Of a stretch of DNA of 64,000 nt, positions 46,119 through 54,720 are shown piece after piece. The stretch covers positions 124,001 through 188,000 of the forward strand of contig CANLUH010000006.1 of NCBI GenBank assembly GCA_947494205.1, in the 5' to 3' direction. This DNA comes from an uncultured Flavobacteriaceae bacterium. GTDB taxonomy: Bacteria; Bacteroidota; Bacteroidia; Flavobacteriales; Flavobacteriaceae. The position numbers were made by a program, and so were the translations under genes. The notes beneath the pieces are model-generated. The model worked only from the letters and a program-made list of their open reading frames with translations, searched no databases and was not told the DNA's origin. Position 1 is the stretch's first letter. Each line of letters starts with the position of its first letter.

Positions 46119-47042
46119 TCAGTGTGTTATTGATAAGTTGTAGTATTTTACATAAGAAAATGCGCCAGAGTCTGAAGTTATTAAATAATTACCAGCCTTA
46201 AAGTAGTTTTCGTAAGGCCATTTATCTAAACTAATATCTTCGTATACATATACTTCTTCATCGTTAAGTTGCACTTCTAACCTAGCATCAGATGCTTTAA
46301 TTTTAAAATTGAAAGCGTTGTAACCCACATAACCTAAATTTACTTTTACATCTGTCCAAGTATTATTAGAGGTTTCTAGCAAATCATCTCCATCTGTATT
46401 GTCATCTATAAGCGACTTTTTGTGAGACCAGATGTAACCATCTTTCCAATAGATTTTTAATAATGGCGGACCGTTATTAGATGAGAAACCATGAGTAGCC
46501 ATATCTTCTTCAGAAATAATACCGTGAATTTGCATAATAATAACTCTATGGTAATTGTTATTACTAGTATTGTCCTCAGAGACTGACTCTATTTTTAAAC
46601 GTCCTTCCATAGCACCTCCTTCATCTAAAGTCCAATTGTCCTTGGAGTTAGATGGATTGATTAATTCTCGTAATTCGGTTCTCGAATACGAACTATTTGT
46701 TGTTGAAGATTCTGGATAAGCATAAAACACTAACGAATTATCGCTAATGTCGTCGTACATAAAAGGCTTTACAGGTTCTAGTGTTTGGTATCCTAAGTTA
46801 ATAAGCTCATTAGGTTGATATTCGTCTGGCTTACCATTATTATTTTCATCTACGGGCAATGTTACTTTCCAATTAGCAAATGAGATATCTGCATAATTAA
46901 TAGTAGAATCGTTATTTTCATTACCCTGCACTGTAGTCCCTTCTGGTCTATTATTTACCTCATCATTTTTAGAACAATTAACATTAAACTGTACAACTAT
47001 AAATAGTATGATTATAGATATTGTATTGGAATGAATTTTCAT
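46119..47042 (-). CDS. PL7 alginate lyase lipoprotein
   Basis: A 307-aa envelope-anchored lyase: lipoprotein signal ending FNVNC (Cys23), then a Ser/Asn-rich linker and the PL7 domain (about 55-305). Motifs are YSRTELREL, IIMQIHG and YFKAGNYL. It is more similar to the 299-aa PL7 of the susCD operon (same LPVD/WKV start, KIYWKDG, YFKAGNY) than to the tandem protein. It heads the PL7-PL7x2-kdgF operon. Its promoter TATATTTG and tandem GntR operators lie immediately upstream, giving a leader of about 25 nt. Confidence 0.9.
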   Translation of the reverse strand: MKIHSNTISIIILFIVVQFNVNCSKNDEVNNRPEGTTVQGNENNDSTINYADISFANWKVTLPVDENNNGKPDEYQPNELINLGYQTLEPVKPFMYDDISDNSLVFYAYPESSTTNSSYSRTELRELINPSNSKDNWTLDEGGAMEGRLKIESVSEDNTSNNNYHRVIIMQIHGIISEEDMATHGFSSNNGPPLLKIYWKDGYIWSHKKSLIDDNTDGDDLLETSNNTWTDVKVNLGYVGYNAFNFKIKASDARLEVQLNDEEVYVYEDISLDKWPYENYFKAGNYLITSDSGAFSYVKYYNLSITH

Positions 47043-47052
47043 AATATCAAAT

Positions 47053-47081
47053 TGGTTTACCAGATTGGTTTACCAAATATA
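47053..47081 (-). promoter_or_regulatory. PL7 operon promoter with tandem GntR operators
   Basis: TGGTTTACCA at 47053-47062 and 47066-47075 are spaced 13 bp, and TATATTTG (47081-47074, minus strand) overlaps the upstream copy. The architecture is identical to that before the alginate susC. Confidence 0.75.
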
Positions 47082-47246
47082 TGTATATTTATTAATCATC
47101 CAAACATTTTAAGTAATAATTTGATAAATTAACAAGCTTTACATTAAGAATTAATTAAAATATAGTACTACTTGTTAAGAATAAACCATTATTTCCAATA
47201 CTTTATTAAAATTTCTCTTCCATTGCTATTAGCTTATATAAAAACA

Positions 47247-47289
47247 TGATTTTTATCATATACTATAGAAAAGATATGCTCTAATTTTG
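47247..47289 (+). promoter_or_regulatory. FNR-like box and promoter of usp
   Basis: TGATTTTTATCA at 47247-47258 (palindrome ATGAT-N4-ATCAT) is followed by TAATTTTG at 47282-47289. The box centre is 36.5 bp from the final G of the -7 element, about -42 from a likely start of transcription, the position used by class II FNR/CRP activators. Confidence 0.7.
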
Positions 47290-47328
47290 AAGTGTTAATC
47301 ATTTATATAACCCCTAAAAATAACATTT

Positions 47329-48156
47329 ATGAAAACAATTATAGTTCCTGTAGATTTCTCTACATATTCAGAAAATGCTTTAAAAGTAGCAGCTAATATT
47401 GCTAAAACACAAAATGCAGACATTGTTACTGTACATATGATGGGGATGAGCGATGCCGTTATTACTAAAGAAGATAATTCTATGGAAGGCATGTTCCATT
47501 TAAAACTAACCCAGAAACGTTTTGAAGAGTTTTTAGATAAAGAGTATTTAAATGACATCACTGTTCATCAAACCGTAAAAAACTATACTGTTTTCAGTGA
47601 ATTAGATACTATTGCAAAAGAGCATAATGGCGATTTAATTATCATGGGATCACATGGTAGTAGTGGACTTAGCGAAATGTTTGTAGGATCTAACACAGAA
47701 AAAGTTGTTCGCACAGCTTCTGTTCCTGTTTTAGTAATTAAAGAAGACACAAATTTCGAAGCTAAAAAAGCTGTTTTTGCTTGCGATTATAAATTAGAAA
47801 GTATAGACGTCTTTAAAAAAGCAACCAATCTATTTAAAGCTTTAGGTATGCAGGTGAGTTTAGTATTTATAAACTTACCAGGAGAAGCATATTTATGTAC
47901 TGCTGCTATAGATCAGCGTATTGTAGATTTCTTAATTCATTTAGACGGACAAGGTAAAATTTTACCAGAAGACATTACTATTTACTCAGATTATACAGTT
48001 GAGAAAGGCGTCTTTAATTATGCTAAAAAAATTAAAGCAGATATTATTGGTATCCCTACTCATGGTCGTAGAGGTTTAGCACATTTTTTCTCAGGCAGTA
48101 TTAGTGAAGATATTGTAAACCACTCAAAATTACCAGTTTTAACGGTAAAAATATAA
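47329..48156 (+). CDS. Universal stress protein, two UspA domains
   Basis: A cytoplasmic 275-aa protein with two UspA folds (about 1-142 and 150-275). MKTIIVPVDFSTYSENAL starts the first. The nucleotide-binding type motif IIMGSHGSSGLSEMFVGSNTEKVVRTASVPVLVI is clear in it, and the second ends GIPTHGRRGLAHFFSGSISEDIVNHSKLPVLTV. Such proteins often accompany cbb3 oxidase genes and anaerobic or microaerobic regulons. The FNR-like box upstream, matched in geometry to that of ccoI, supports low-oxygen induction. A hairpin terminator follows. Confidence 0.9.
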   Translation: MKTIIVPVDFSTYSENALKVAANIAKTQNADIVTVHMMGMSDAVITKEDNSMEGMFHLKLTQKRFEEFLDKEYLNDITVHQTVKNYTVFSELDTIAKEHNGDLIIMGSHGSSGLSEMFVGSNTEKVVRTASVPVLVIKEDTNFEAKKAVFACDYKLESIDVFKKATNLFKALGMQVSLVFINLPGEAYLCTAAIDQRIVDFLIHLDGQGKILPEDITIYSDYTVEKGVFNYAKKIKADIIGIPTHGRRGLAHFFSGSISEDIVNHSKLPVLTVKI

Positions 48157-48183
48157 AATGTGACTTATAAGTAGTTAGTTATT

Positions 48184-48213
48184 AAAGGCCTTCTATACAT
48201 AGAGGGCTTTTTT
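48184..48213 (+). terminator. Terminator after usp
   Basis: AAAGGCCTTCTAT and ATAGAGGGCTTT form a slightly imperfect stem around a 2-base loop, followed by a T-run, 27 bp after the usp stop. Confidence 0.7.
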
Positions 48214-48237
48214 TAATGGGCTTAAAACACAATTAAT

Positions 48238-48459
48238 TTATTCACTTAAATCTGGACGGTCTTGGTAGAAATCTTCAAATGTTTTATCTGTAGTATACTC
48301 ATCGTTTAATATTTTAAACACCATTAAAATAGATGCTATTTGCCCAAAGACAACAAGAAAAAACACCCATGAAAAATTAAAATTCAAAGCCGAAAATAAA
48401 GTAACAGTCACCAAAATTAGCGTTGTTATAAATATCCATTGTATCACAGAATTTTTCAT
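48238..48459 (-). CDS. Small membrane protein near cco cluster
   Basis: A 73-aa protein with two predicted transmembrane segments (about 7-26 and 29-49) and an acidic C-terminal tail (NDEYTTDKTFEDFYQDRPDLSE). No family recognised. It is convergent with usp and divergent from ccoI. The start region is AT-rich and unremarkable. It is kept as a gene because of its clean membrane topology and the absence of a competing gene on the other strand. Confidence 0.6.
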   Translation of the reverse strand: MKNSVIQWIFITTLILVTVTLFSALNFNFSWVFFLVVFGQIASILMVFKILNDEYTTDKTFEDFYQDRPDLSE

Positions 48460-48536
48460 ACCTTTTATTTTGTTTACAATTTACACAAAAAGATTAAACA
48501 AAGTGTAAATTTATTGTTAAATTAATGTTTCGAATT

Positions 48537-48580
48537 ATGATTAATATCATTACTTACCCACAAATACTTTAGCAAATTTG
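48537..48580 (+). promoter_or_regulatory. FNR-like box and promoter of ccoI
   Basis: The palindrome ATGATTAATATCAT (48537-48550, core TGAT-N4-ATCA) is followed by CAAATTTG at 48573-48580, a 7-of-8 match to TAnnTTTG. Box centre to final G is again 36.5 bp. Confidence 0.7.
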
Positions 48581-48625
48581 TATCAGGTATAATAGATTTT
48601 TAAATCTGAGCAAATTTTTAATAAT

Positions 48626-51031
48626 ATGGAAAATTGTTTCCATTGTGGAGATGCATGTAAATCAGGCACTATTCAACATCAAAACAAATACTTTTGTTGT
48701 CATGGTTGCAAAACGGTATTCGATATTTTAAATGATAACGACTTATCTTATTACTACAATTTAGAGCACACACCAGGTAATACACCTTTACAAATTGAAG
48801 GTAAATTCGATTTTTTAGAAAACGAATCTATAGTAGAAAAACTTTTAGAGTTCAACGAACAAGGCTCTCAAATAGTATCTTTATTAATTCCCTCTATTCA
48901 TTGTAGTTCTTGTATTTGGATTTTAGAACATTTAAATAAGTTAAATCCTGCAGTAAAAGCCTCGCAAGTAAATTTTCCTAAAAAAACAGTTCGTATTACA
49001 TTTTCTTCGGAAGACATCACGCTCCAAAAGCTAGTTATTCTATTATCAAGAATTGGTTACGAACCTTACATTTCTTTAGACGATGCCACAAAAAAGCAAT
49101 CTAAAACAAACCGAAGCTTAATCTATAAATTAGGTGTTGCAGGCTTTGCATTTGGGAATATCATGTTCTTATCATTTCCCGAATATTTTGAAGTTAGTGA
49201 ATTTTGGTTGGAACGTTTTAAACATGTATTTCGCTGGTTAACGTTTGCTTTTGCTATTCCTGTAATTGCATATTCTGGAAGAGATTACTTAATCTCGGCT
49301 TATAAAGGATTACGCTCTAAACTCTTAAATATAGATGTTCCCATAGCTATTGGAATATTAGTTTTATTTATTCGTTCTTCTGTAGAAATTATTATGGATT
49401 GGGGCACTGGCTTTTTCGACAGCATGGCTGGGCTTGTGTTTTTCTTATTACTGGGTAAATTCTTTCAGCAAAAAACGTATGCGTTCTTGTCATTCGAAAG
49501 AGATTATAAATCCTATTTCCCAATTGCTGTTACTAAACTAATAAAAGACGATTCAAACAAAAAAACAGAGAAACAAACACAGGTTTACGATTTACAAAAA
49601 GGAGACCGCATTTTAATTCGAAATTCAGAATTAATTCCCGTTGATAGTATTTTAATTAAAGGGAATGCGCTCATAGATTATAGTTTTGTTACAGGAGAAG
49701 CAGAACCTGTAGCTAAAACATCTGGAGATAAAATATTTGCTGGAGGAAAGCAACAAGCTGGCGTTATAGAATTAGAAGTTTTAAAACCTGTAGAGCAAAG
49801 TTACCTTACTCAATTATGGAGTAATGAAGTATTTAGTAAAGCTAAAGTGAGTACTGTAGAAACACTTACCAATAGTATAAGTAAACGTTTTACTGTTAGC
49901 TTATTAATTATTGCAGTAATCGCAACAACATTTTGGTTATTCTATGATAATTCTAAGGCATTAAATGTATTTACTGCAGTGCTTATAGTAGCATGTCCTT
50001 GCGCTATAGCCCTAGCAGCTCCATTTACATTGGGTAATTTACTACGCATCTTCGGAAAACATAAATACTACATGAAAGATGCTAATGTAATAGAACAACT
50101 ATCGCATGTAGACACTGTAGTTTTTGATAAAACAGGAACATTAACAACCATGAGTAAAAGTGTGATTACTTATGAAGGTATTTCGTTATCTGAAAGTGAA
50201 GAAACCTTATTAACCAATACACTTCGTGCTTCTAATCATCCATTAAGCAGAGCGCTTTATAACATATTAGAAACACATAATATTAAAACACTAGATCATT
50301 TTTCCGAAACCTTAGGAAAAGGAATTACTGGACATATAAATAACAATCATATAAAAATAGGAGCCTATCCATTTGTTATAGAAGAAAAAACAACAGAAAC
50401 CTCACATAAACGTACAGCAATACATATAAGTACTAACAATACCTATAAAGGATGTTATGTCTTTTATAATGATTATAGACCTGGTGTAAAAGACGTTTTT
50501 AATGCTTTAAAACCACACTCAGAAATTGTTATCCTTTCTGGTGATAACGATGGCGAACGTGCCTATTTAGAAACTCTATTACAAAAAAATAGCACGCTAT
50601 TATTCAATCAGAAACCAGAACACAAGCTCGAATATATAAAAGAACTACAAAGCAAAGGTAAAAACGTATTAATGGTGGGTGATGGTTTAAACGATGCTGG
50701 CGCATTAGCACAAAGTAATGTAGGATTATCCATTTCCGAAAACGTAAATGTATTCTCTCCTGCTTGCGATGGCATTATGGATGCCTCCCAATTTAAAGAC
50801 CTAGCAACCTTTATAACAGTATCTAAAAAAGGCATGCAAATTATTAAGTACGCTTTTATATTCTCATTGTTTTACAACCTAATAGGCTTAGGCTTCGCCA
50901 TTACAGGAAACCTTTCCCCTATTGTAGCAGCAATACTAATGCCTTTAAGCTCTATTAGTATTGTTATTTTCACAACAATAGCAACCTATTTATTAGGCCA
51001 AAAATTAAACACAATAAATAGCGAAAACTGA
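48626..51031 (+). CDS. ccoI: Copper-type P1B-ATPase for cbb3 oxidase assembly (CcoI/FixI)
   Basis: An 801-aa heavy-metal P-type ATPase. A Cys-rich N-terminus (CFHCGDACKSG...FCCHGCKTVF, about 3-36) is followed by a metal-binding domain with CSSC (about 92-95) and transmembrane helices. The ion-site motif is Cys457-Pro-Cys459 (ACPCAIALAAP), with phosphorylated Asp501 (VFDKTGTLT) and GDGLNDAGAL. It exports copper from the cytoplasm for insertion in the CcoN active site. It heads the cco gene run and has an FNR-like box about 82 bp upstream. The N-terminal zinc-ribbon-like extension is usual in CcoI of Bacteroidota. Confidence 0.93.
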   Translation: MENCFHCGDACKSGTIQHQNKYFCCHGCKTVFDILNDNDLSYYYNLEHTPGNTPLQIEGKFDFLENESIVEKLLEFNEQGSQIVSLLIPSIHCSSCIWILEHLNKLNPAVKASQVNFPKKTVRITFSSEDITLQKLVILLSRIGYEPYISLDDATKKQSKTNRSLIYKLGVAGFAFGNIMFLSFPEYFEVSEFWLERFKHVFRWLTFAFAIPVIAYSGRDYLISAYKGLRSKLLNIDVPIAIGILVLFIRSSVEIIMDWGTGFFDSMAGLVFFLLLGKFFQQKTYAFLSFERDYKSYFPIAVTKLIKDDSNKKTEKQTQVYDLQKGDRILIRNSELIPVDSILIKGNALIDYSFVTGEAEPVAKTSGDKIFAGGKQQAGVIELEVLKPVEQSYLTQLWSNEVFSKAKVSTVETLTNSISKRFTVSLLIIAVIATTFWLFYDNSKALNVFTAVLIVACPCAIALAAPFTLGNLLRIFGKHKYYMKDANVIEQLSHVDTVVFDKTGTLTTMSKSVITYEGISLSESEETLLTNTLRASNHPLSRALYNILETHNIKTLDHFSETLGKGITGHINNNHIKIGAYPFVIEEKTTETSHKRTAIHISTNNTYKGCYVFYNDYRPGVKDVFNALKPHSEIVILSGDNDGERAYLETLLQKNSTLLFNQKPEHKLEYIKELQSKGKNVLMVGDGLNDAGALAQSNVGLSISENVNVFSPACDGIMDASQFKDLATFITVSKKGMQIIKYAFIFSLFYNLIGLGFAITGNLSPIVAAILMPLSSISIVIFTTIATYLLGQKLNTINSEN

Positions 51032-51092
51032 TAAAAGTCATTCTTTATAAACGGCTTCAAAAGTATTTTTACATCATAAATTCAGGATAGGT

Positions 51093-51308
51093 ATGAGTAT
51101 TATTTATATGCTTCTGGCAATTAGTGTTATAGTAGCACTTCTCTTTTTTGCCGCATTCATTATTTCAGTTAAAAAAGGACAATACGATGACACATATACG
51201 CCATCTGTTCGTATGCTTTTTGAAGATGAAACTATAAAAAAGACGGATACCGAAACAAATCAAAAATCAACAAGAAAATCAATCATTTTAAATGATCAAT
51301 CTAATTAA
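51093..51308 (+). CDS. ccoS: cbb3 oxidase maturation protein CcoS
   Basis: A 71-aa single-helix membrane protein (IIYMLLAISVIVALLFFAAFIISV) followed by KKGQYDD, the typical CcoS sequence around the membrane exit. It is required in known systems for heme/copper insertion into CcoN. It lies between ccoI and the fused ccoNO, two bases before the latter. The C-terminal tail is somewhat longer than the family minimum. Confidence 0.93.
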   Translation: MSIIYMLLAISVIVALLFFAAFIISVKKGQYDDTYTPSVRMLFEDETIKKTDTETNQKSTRKSIILNDQSN

Positions 51309-51310
51309 CT

Positions 51311-53515
51311 ATGGAAGTACAACAATTCTATTACGATAATAAAATCGTTCGTAAATTTATTGTCGCAACATTATTTTGGGGTATCATAGGGATGAGTGTA
51401 GGTTTACTACTCGCCTTTATGTTTTTATTTCCCAATTTAACCGATGGCATCTCTTGGCTAAGTTTTGGTAGACTTAGACCGCTACACACCAATGCTGTTA
51501 TTTTCGCATTTGTAGGAAATGCCATTTTCGCTGGAGTTTACTATTCTACACAACGTCTTTTAAAAGCACGTATGTGGAAAGACTGGCTAAGTAACTTAAA
51601 CTTTTGGGGTTGGCAATTAATAATTGTTGGTGCCGCAATAACCTTACCTTTAGGCTACACTTCCTCTAAAGAATACGCAGAACTAGAATGGCCTTTCGAT
51701 ATTGCTATTGCTATAATTTGGGTGGCATTTGGAGCGAACTTAATTGGAACTATTTTAAAAAGAAGACAACGCCATTTATATGTTGCTATTTGGTTTTACT
51801 TAGGAACTTTTGTTACTGTGGCCGTGCTTCATATTGTAAATAGTATGGCAGTTCCAGTAAACGCATTAAAAAGTTACTCAATGTATGCCGGTGTACAAGA
51901 TGCCCTAGTACAATGGTGGTACGGACATAATGCGGTAGCATTTTTCTTAACCACACCATTTTTAGGATTAATGTATTACTTCGTTCCTAAAGCTGCAAAC
52001 AGACCGGTGTACTCTTACAGACTATCTATTGTACACTTTTGGTCACTAATATTTATATACATATGGGCTGGTCCGCACCACTTATTATATTCTGCATTAC
52101 CAGATTGGGCACAAAACTTAGGTGTTGCCTTTTCTATAATGCTTATCGCGCCTTCTTGGGGAGGAATGATTAACGGTCTCTTGACCTTGCGCGGTGCTTG
52201 GGATAAGGTGCGTACCGACCCTGTTTTAAAATTTATGGTAGTTGCCATTACGGGTTATGGTATGGCCACTTTTGAAGGCCCAATGCTATCTCTTAAAAAT
52301 GTAAACGCCATTGCCCACTTTAGCGATTGGGTTATTGCACACGTACATGTTGGCGCATTGGCTTGGAATGGCTTTTTAACCTTTGGTATGATTTACTGGA
52401 TGGTACCAAAGTTATTTAAAACAAAACTATGGTCTAATAAGTTAGCTAATGCACACTTTTGGATTGGTACATTAGGTATTATATTATATGCCTTACCAAT
52501 GTATGTTGCTGGATTTGTACAAGCGTCTATGTGGAAACAATTTAACCCAGATGGTACATTAACTTACGGTAACTTTTTGGAAACGGTAAACGAAATTATC
52601 CCAATGTACTGGATGCGTGCTATTGGAGGTACTATGTTTATTGTTGGTGCTTTAATTGGTGTTTACAATGTAATAATGACTGCTCGTGCTGGTAAAAAAG
52701 TAACAGACGAACTTGCTGAAGCCTTACCATTACAACGTGTAACTAAAAAACGTACTGCAAAAGAAGGGTATCACACTTGGTTAGAAAGACGCCCTGTAAA
52801 ACTAACTATTTTCGCTACTATCGCTATTTTAATTGGTGGTATGGTACAGATTATTCCATCGCTAATGGTAGACGATTATGTACCGGTTATTACCAGCGTA
52901 AAACCATACACGCCTTTAGAATTAGAAGGTAGAGATTTATATATACGAGAAAGTTGCGTGTCCTGTCACTCGCAAATGGTTAGACCGTTTAGAAGCGAAG
53001 TAGAACGTTACGGAGAATACTCTAAAGCCGGAGAATATGTTTACGACCATCCATTTCTTTGGGGAAGTAAACGTACTGGCCCAGACTTAATGCGTGTAGG
53101 CGGAAAATATTCAGACAATTGGCACTTAAACCACATGTACGATCCACAAAGCACATCAGACGGTTCGATTATGCCATCGTATAAATGGTTAGTAAAAAAC
53201 AAATTAGATACTAGCGAAACAGTAGCAAAAATGGAAGCTATGGTTACTCTAGGTGTACCTTATACGGAAGAAGATATTGCTAATGCAGCAACCGCTATAA
53301 AAGCGCAAAGTATTGCTATTGAAAAAAATCTTTACAACGACCCAGACTTTGTAAAAACGTATGAAGCCGATAAAAAATATGCTAAGGACAACGGCGAAGA
53401 TTTTATAGAGATGAGAGATCGTGAAATAGTAGCTATGATTGCCTATTTACAACGTCTAGGAACGGATATAAAAATTAAAAATACAGATGGCACTACTGCC
53501 GAGTTAAAACAATAA
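51311..53515 (+). CDS. ccoN: cbb3 cytochrome oxidase subunits I and II fused (CcoNO)
   Basis: A 734-aa fusion of the catalytic subunit CcoN (about 1-480, twelve-helix heme-copper core with RPLHTNAVIFAF, WWYGHNAV, GPHHLLYSALPDW and HVHVGALAWNG) and the membrane-anchored monoheme subunit CcoO (about 490-734) with Cys549-Val-Ser-Cys-His553 and the distal GPDLMRVGGKYSD. The fusion is common in Bacteroidota. It reduces oxygen at high affinity. It follows ccoS by two bases and precedes ccoQ by five. Confidence 0.95.
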   Translation: MEVQQFYYDNKIVRKFIVATLFWGIIGMSVGLLLAFMFLFPNLTDGISWLSFGRLRPLHTNAVIFAFVGNAIFAGVYYSTQRLLKARMWKDWLSNLNFWGWQLIIVGAAITLPLGYTSSKEYAELEWPFDIAIAIIWVAFGANLIGTILKRRQRHLYVAIWFYLGTFVTVAVLHIVNSMAVPVNALKSYSMYAGVQDALVQWWYGHNAVAFFLTTPFLGLMYYFVPKAANRPVYSYRLSIVHFWSLIFIYIWAGPHHLLYSALPDWAQNLGVAFSIMLIAPSWGGMINGLLTLRGAWDKVRTDPVLKFMVVAITGYGMATFEGPMLSLKNVNAIAHFSDWVIAHVHVGALAWNGFLTFGMIYWMVPKLFKTKLWSNKLANAHFWIGTLGIILYALPMYVAGFVQASMWKQFNPDGTLTYGNFLETVNEIIPMYWMRAIGGTMFIVGALIGVYNVIMTARAGKKVTDELAEALPLQRVTKKRTAKEGYHTWLERRPVKLTIFATIAILIGGMVQIIPSLMVDDYVPVITSVKPYTPLELEGRDLYIRESCVSCHSQMVRPFRSEVERYGEYSKAGEYVYDHPFLWGSKRTGPDLMRVGGKYSDNWHLNHMYDPQSTSDGSIMPSYKWLVKNKLDTSETVAKMEAMVTLGVPYTEEDIANAATAIKAQSIAIEKNLYNDPDFVKTYEADKKYAKDNGEDFIEMRDREIVAMIAYLQRLGTDIKIKNTDGTTAELKQ

Positions 53516-53520
53516 AAACC

Positions 53521-53718
53521 ATGTTGAAATTTATAAAAGGAAACTTAGAAAACATAGATGGAGTGGAGATTTACCCAATGATTTCATTACTTATATTCTT
53601 CATCTTTTTCACAGCTTTATTTTGGTGGGTGTTTACCGCTAAAAAAGCACACATTGAAGAAGTAAGTAATATTCCTCTTGCAGACGATACTATTAACACA
53701 AACGAACCATTACTATGA
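53521..53718 (+). CDS. ccoQ: CcoQ-type cbb3 oxidase subunit
   Basis: A 65-aa protein with a single transmembrane helix (about 20-40, ISLLIFFIFFTALFWWVFTAKKAHIEE), the typical CcoQ layout. It overlaps the ccoP start by four bases (ATGA), so the two are translationally coupled. It is a small stabilising subunit of the oxidase. Confidence 0.88.
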   Translation: MLKFIKGNLENIDGVEIYPMISLLIFFIFFTALFWWVFTAKKAHIEEVSNIPLADDTINTNEPLL

Positions 53719-54710
53719 GAACAACAGCATCATTTTTAAGATTATTAGTATTCTTTATCGCTGCCCTTATAATTATAGAATGGGTATATCCAGGAGACGA
53801 ATGGGCCATGTTGACACAACCCATTTTATGGGCTATTGTTAGCGGATTAATGTTATTCGCCATTGCTTTTGAAATATGTGTTGCAGCCTTAGAGAGCATT
53901 CTATTTAGAACATTAACACCAGAACAACAAGAAAGCTATAACTCCAAACGTGCTTTAAAAGAAGAAAACCGTTTTAAATGGTTTAGAGACACTTATAAAA
54001 AAGCATTAGGTAGTAAAGCTATTGAAGAGGAACACGATATTATTTTAGACCATAATTATGATGGAATTAAAGAACTAGATAACGATTTACCACCTTGGTG
54101 GGTTTGGGGATTCTATGCTACTATTCTATTCGCTGTAGTATACTTAGTCCGTTTTGAAGTCCTTAACGATTATAATCAAGATGAAGAATATGAGATTGCT
54201 GTAGCAGAAGCTGCTATTGAAATTGCAGAATGGAAAAAAACGGCTAAAGATTTAGTTGACGTTAATACGGTAGTCCTTTTAACGGAAGCTTCAGACTTAA
54301 AGGCTGGACAAACTATTTTTAATACCAATTGTGTGGCTTGCCATAAAGCTGATGGTGGCGGTGGTATTGGACCAAATTTAACTGATAGGAATTGGATTTT
54401 AGGTGGCGGTATTAAAAATGTATTTAATACGATTTCTGAAGGTGGTAGAGATGGAAAGGGAATGATTTCTTGGAAATCGGAATTAAAGCCTTCTGAAATG
54501 GCACAAGTAGCGAGTTACGTTTTAAGTTTTCAAGGCACAACTCCTGCAGAACCAAAAGAAGCTGAAGGTGATATTTGGGTAGACCCAGAGGCTCCTGAAG
54601 ACACAAAGATAGACACAAAGATAGACACAGAAACTAAAGAGATAAAAACTGAAGAAACTATTGAAATAATTCAAGATTCTACAGCAATGAACGTTATACT
54701 ATCTAATTAG
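53715..54710 (+). CDS. ccoP: cbb3 oxidase cytochrome c subunit CcoP (single heme motif)
   Basis: A 331-aa membrane-anchored cytochrome c. Two hydrophobic N-terminal segments (about 8-28 and 37-62) and a third before the periplasmic part (about 135-155, WWVWGFYATILFAVVYLV) are seen. Only one heme-binding motif exists (Cys206-Val-Ala-Cys-His210), with the axial Met probably in KGMISWKSEL. Classical proteobacterial CcoP has two hemes. An acidic and Thr-rich tail (KIDTKIDTETKEIKTEE) ends the protein. It passes electrons to CcoO and CcoN. Confidence 0.93.
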   Translation: MRTTASFLRLLVFFIAALIIIEWVYPGDEWAMLTQPILWAIVSGLMLFAIAFEICVAALESILFRTLTPEQQESYNSKRALKEENRFKWFRDTYKKALGSKAIEEEHDIILDHNYDGIKELDNDLPPWWVWGFYATILFAVVYLVRFEVLNDYNQDEEYEIAVAEAAIEIAEWKKTAKDLVDVNTVVLLTEASDLKAGQTIFNTNCVACHKADGGGGIGPNLTDRNWILGGGIKNVFNTISEGGRDGKGMISWKSELKPSEMAQVASYVLSFQGTTPAEPKEAEGDIWVDPEAPEDTKIDTKIDTETKEIKTEETIEIIQDSTAMNVILSN

Positions 54711-54720
54711 AAAAAATAGA

